Assembly (NCBI GenBank): GCA_905221115.1 | Contig: CAJNBX010000009.1 | Coordinates: forward strand, 1 to 64,000 | Origin: a bacterium | Lineage (GTDB): Bacteria; Bacillota; Bacilli; Lactobacillales; Streptococcaceae | Direction: 5' to 3' | Length of the DNA stretch: 64,000 nt | Shown here: positions 63,950-64,000 of the stretch, piece by piece | How positions within the stretch are numbered: the first letter of the stretch is position 1 | Layout: the number at the start of each line of letters is the position of its first letter | Notes under the pieces: generated by a model | Told to the model about the DNA's origin: nothing | What the model saw: the letters and a program-made list of their open reading frames with translations, nothing else | The model's database searches: none | Translations under genes and position numbers: made by a program

Positions 63950-64000
63950 GTTAATTTCACTATATTGCAAGGGAAATCATTCGAATCACTACCTTTTTCA

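Overview
The window comes from a chromosome of the Streptococcus mitis/oralis/pneumoniae group. Four BOX repeats, the patAB pump with its leader attenuator, the malPQ/malXCD/malAR cluster and the order gltX-pgi-patBA-mutS-argR/argS-gpsA-galU-dapH-pbp1b-tyrS-mal-aspS-hisS-ilvD-rpmFG all match what I know of pneumococcus and its close commensal relatives. Codon use is low-GC streptococcal throughout. The orphan tracrRNA at 16 kb argues for a mitis-group commensal rather than a typical pneumococcus.

Layout. 1-11.2 kb (mostly minus strand): tRNA-Glu, cytidine deaminase, gltX, pgi, a class I amidotransferase, the PatA/PatB exporter, mutS and argR. 11.3-15.9 kb (plus): argS, an array of stem-loops with no assigned function, a small membrane protein, gpsA and galU. 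15.9-17.3 kb: a minus-strand tracrRNA of type II-A CRISPR, a gene for a membrane-anchored Ser-rich protein, and a single degenerate CRISPR repeat, with no cas gene in between. 17.3-24.1 kb (minus): rhomboid protease, folate cyclo-ligase, the acetyl-DAP branch of lysine/peptidoglycan synthesis (dapH plus deacetylase) behind a structured leader, an EamA transporter and PBP1b. 24.2-29.5 kb: tyrS, a metal P-type ATPase with a small membrane partner, rlmA(II), and two small membrane proteins. 29.7-39.8 kb: the maltodextrin regulon, i.e. malPQ divergent from malXCD, then malA-malR, with MalR/CcpA-type operators. 39.8-53.6 kb: YitT, aspS, a nine-gene XRE/ABC/CPBP membrane operon, hisS, an MFS transporter, an Rgg regulator, a SufT-like protein, ilvD and the ribosomal genes rpmF-rpmG.

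53.63-63.89 kb is an integrated mobile element of about 10.3 kb in the 3' end of rpmG. The att core is 18 bp, matches at 16 of 18 positions, and preserves the Thr-Glu-Val-Lys-stop coding at both ends. Its left half carries defence-type cargo read leftward: an XRE-like regulator with an operator palindrome, a C5 cytosine methyltransferase, an Eco47II/Sau96I-type endonuclease and a TIR-domain protein. Its right half carries the mobility module read rightward: a sigma-like factor, a DUF961 protein, a TcpA/FtsK-like coupling ATPase, a membrane protein, a pMV158-type Rep protein just downstream of a hairpin displaying the pMV158-family nick sequence, an excisionase and a tyrosine integrase. No canonical relaxase or type IV secretion genes are present, so it looks like an integrative mobilizable element that replicates or transfers through its rolling-circle initiator.

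The most interesting items are the cas-less tracrRNA/repeat pair, the covarying stem-loop array downstream of argS, the dapH leader RNA, the Rep/nick-hairpin pairing in the element, and a repeated, unusually shaped promoter motif in front of two mobility genes.
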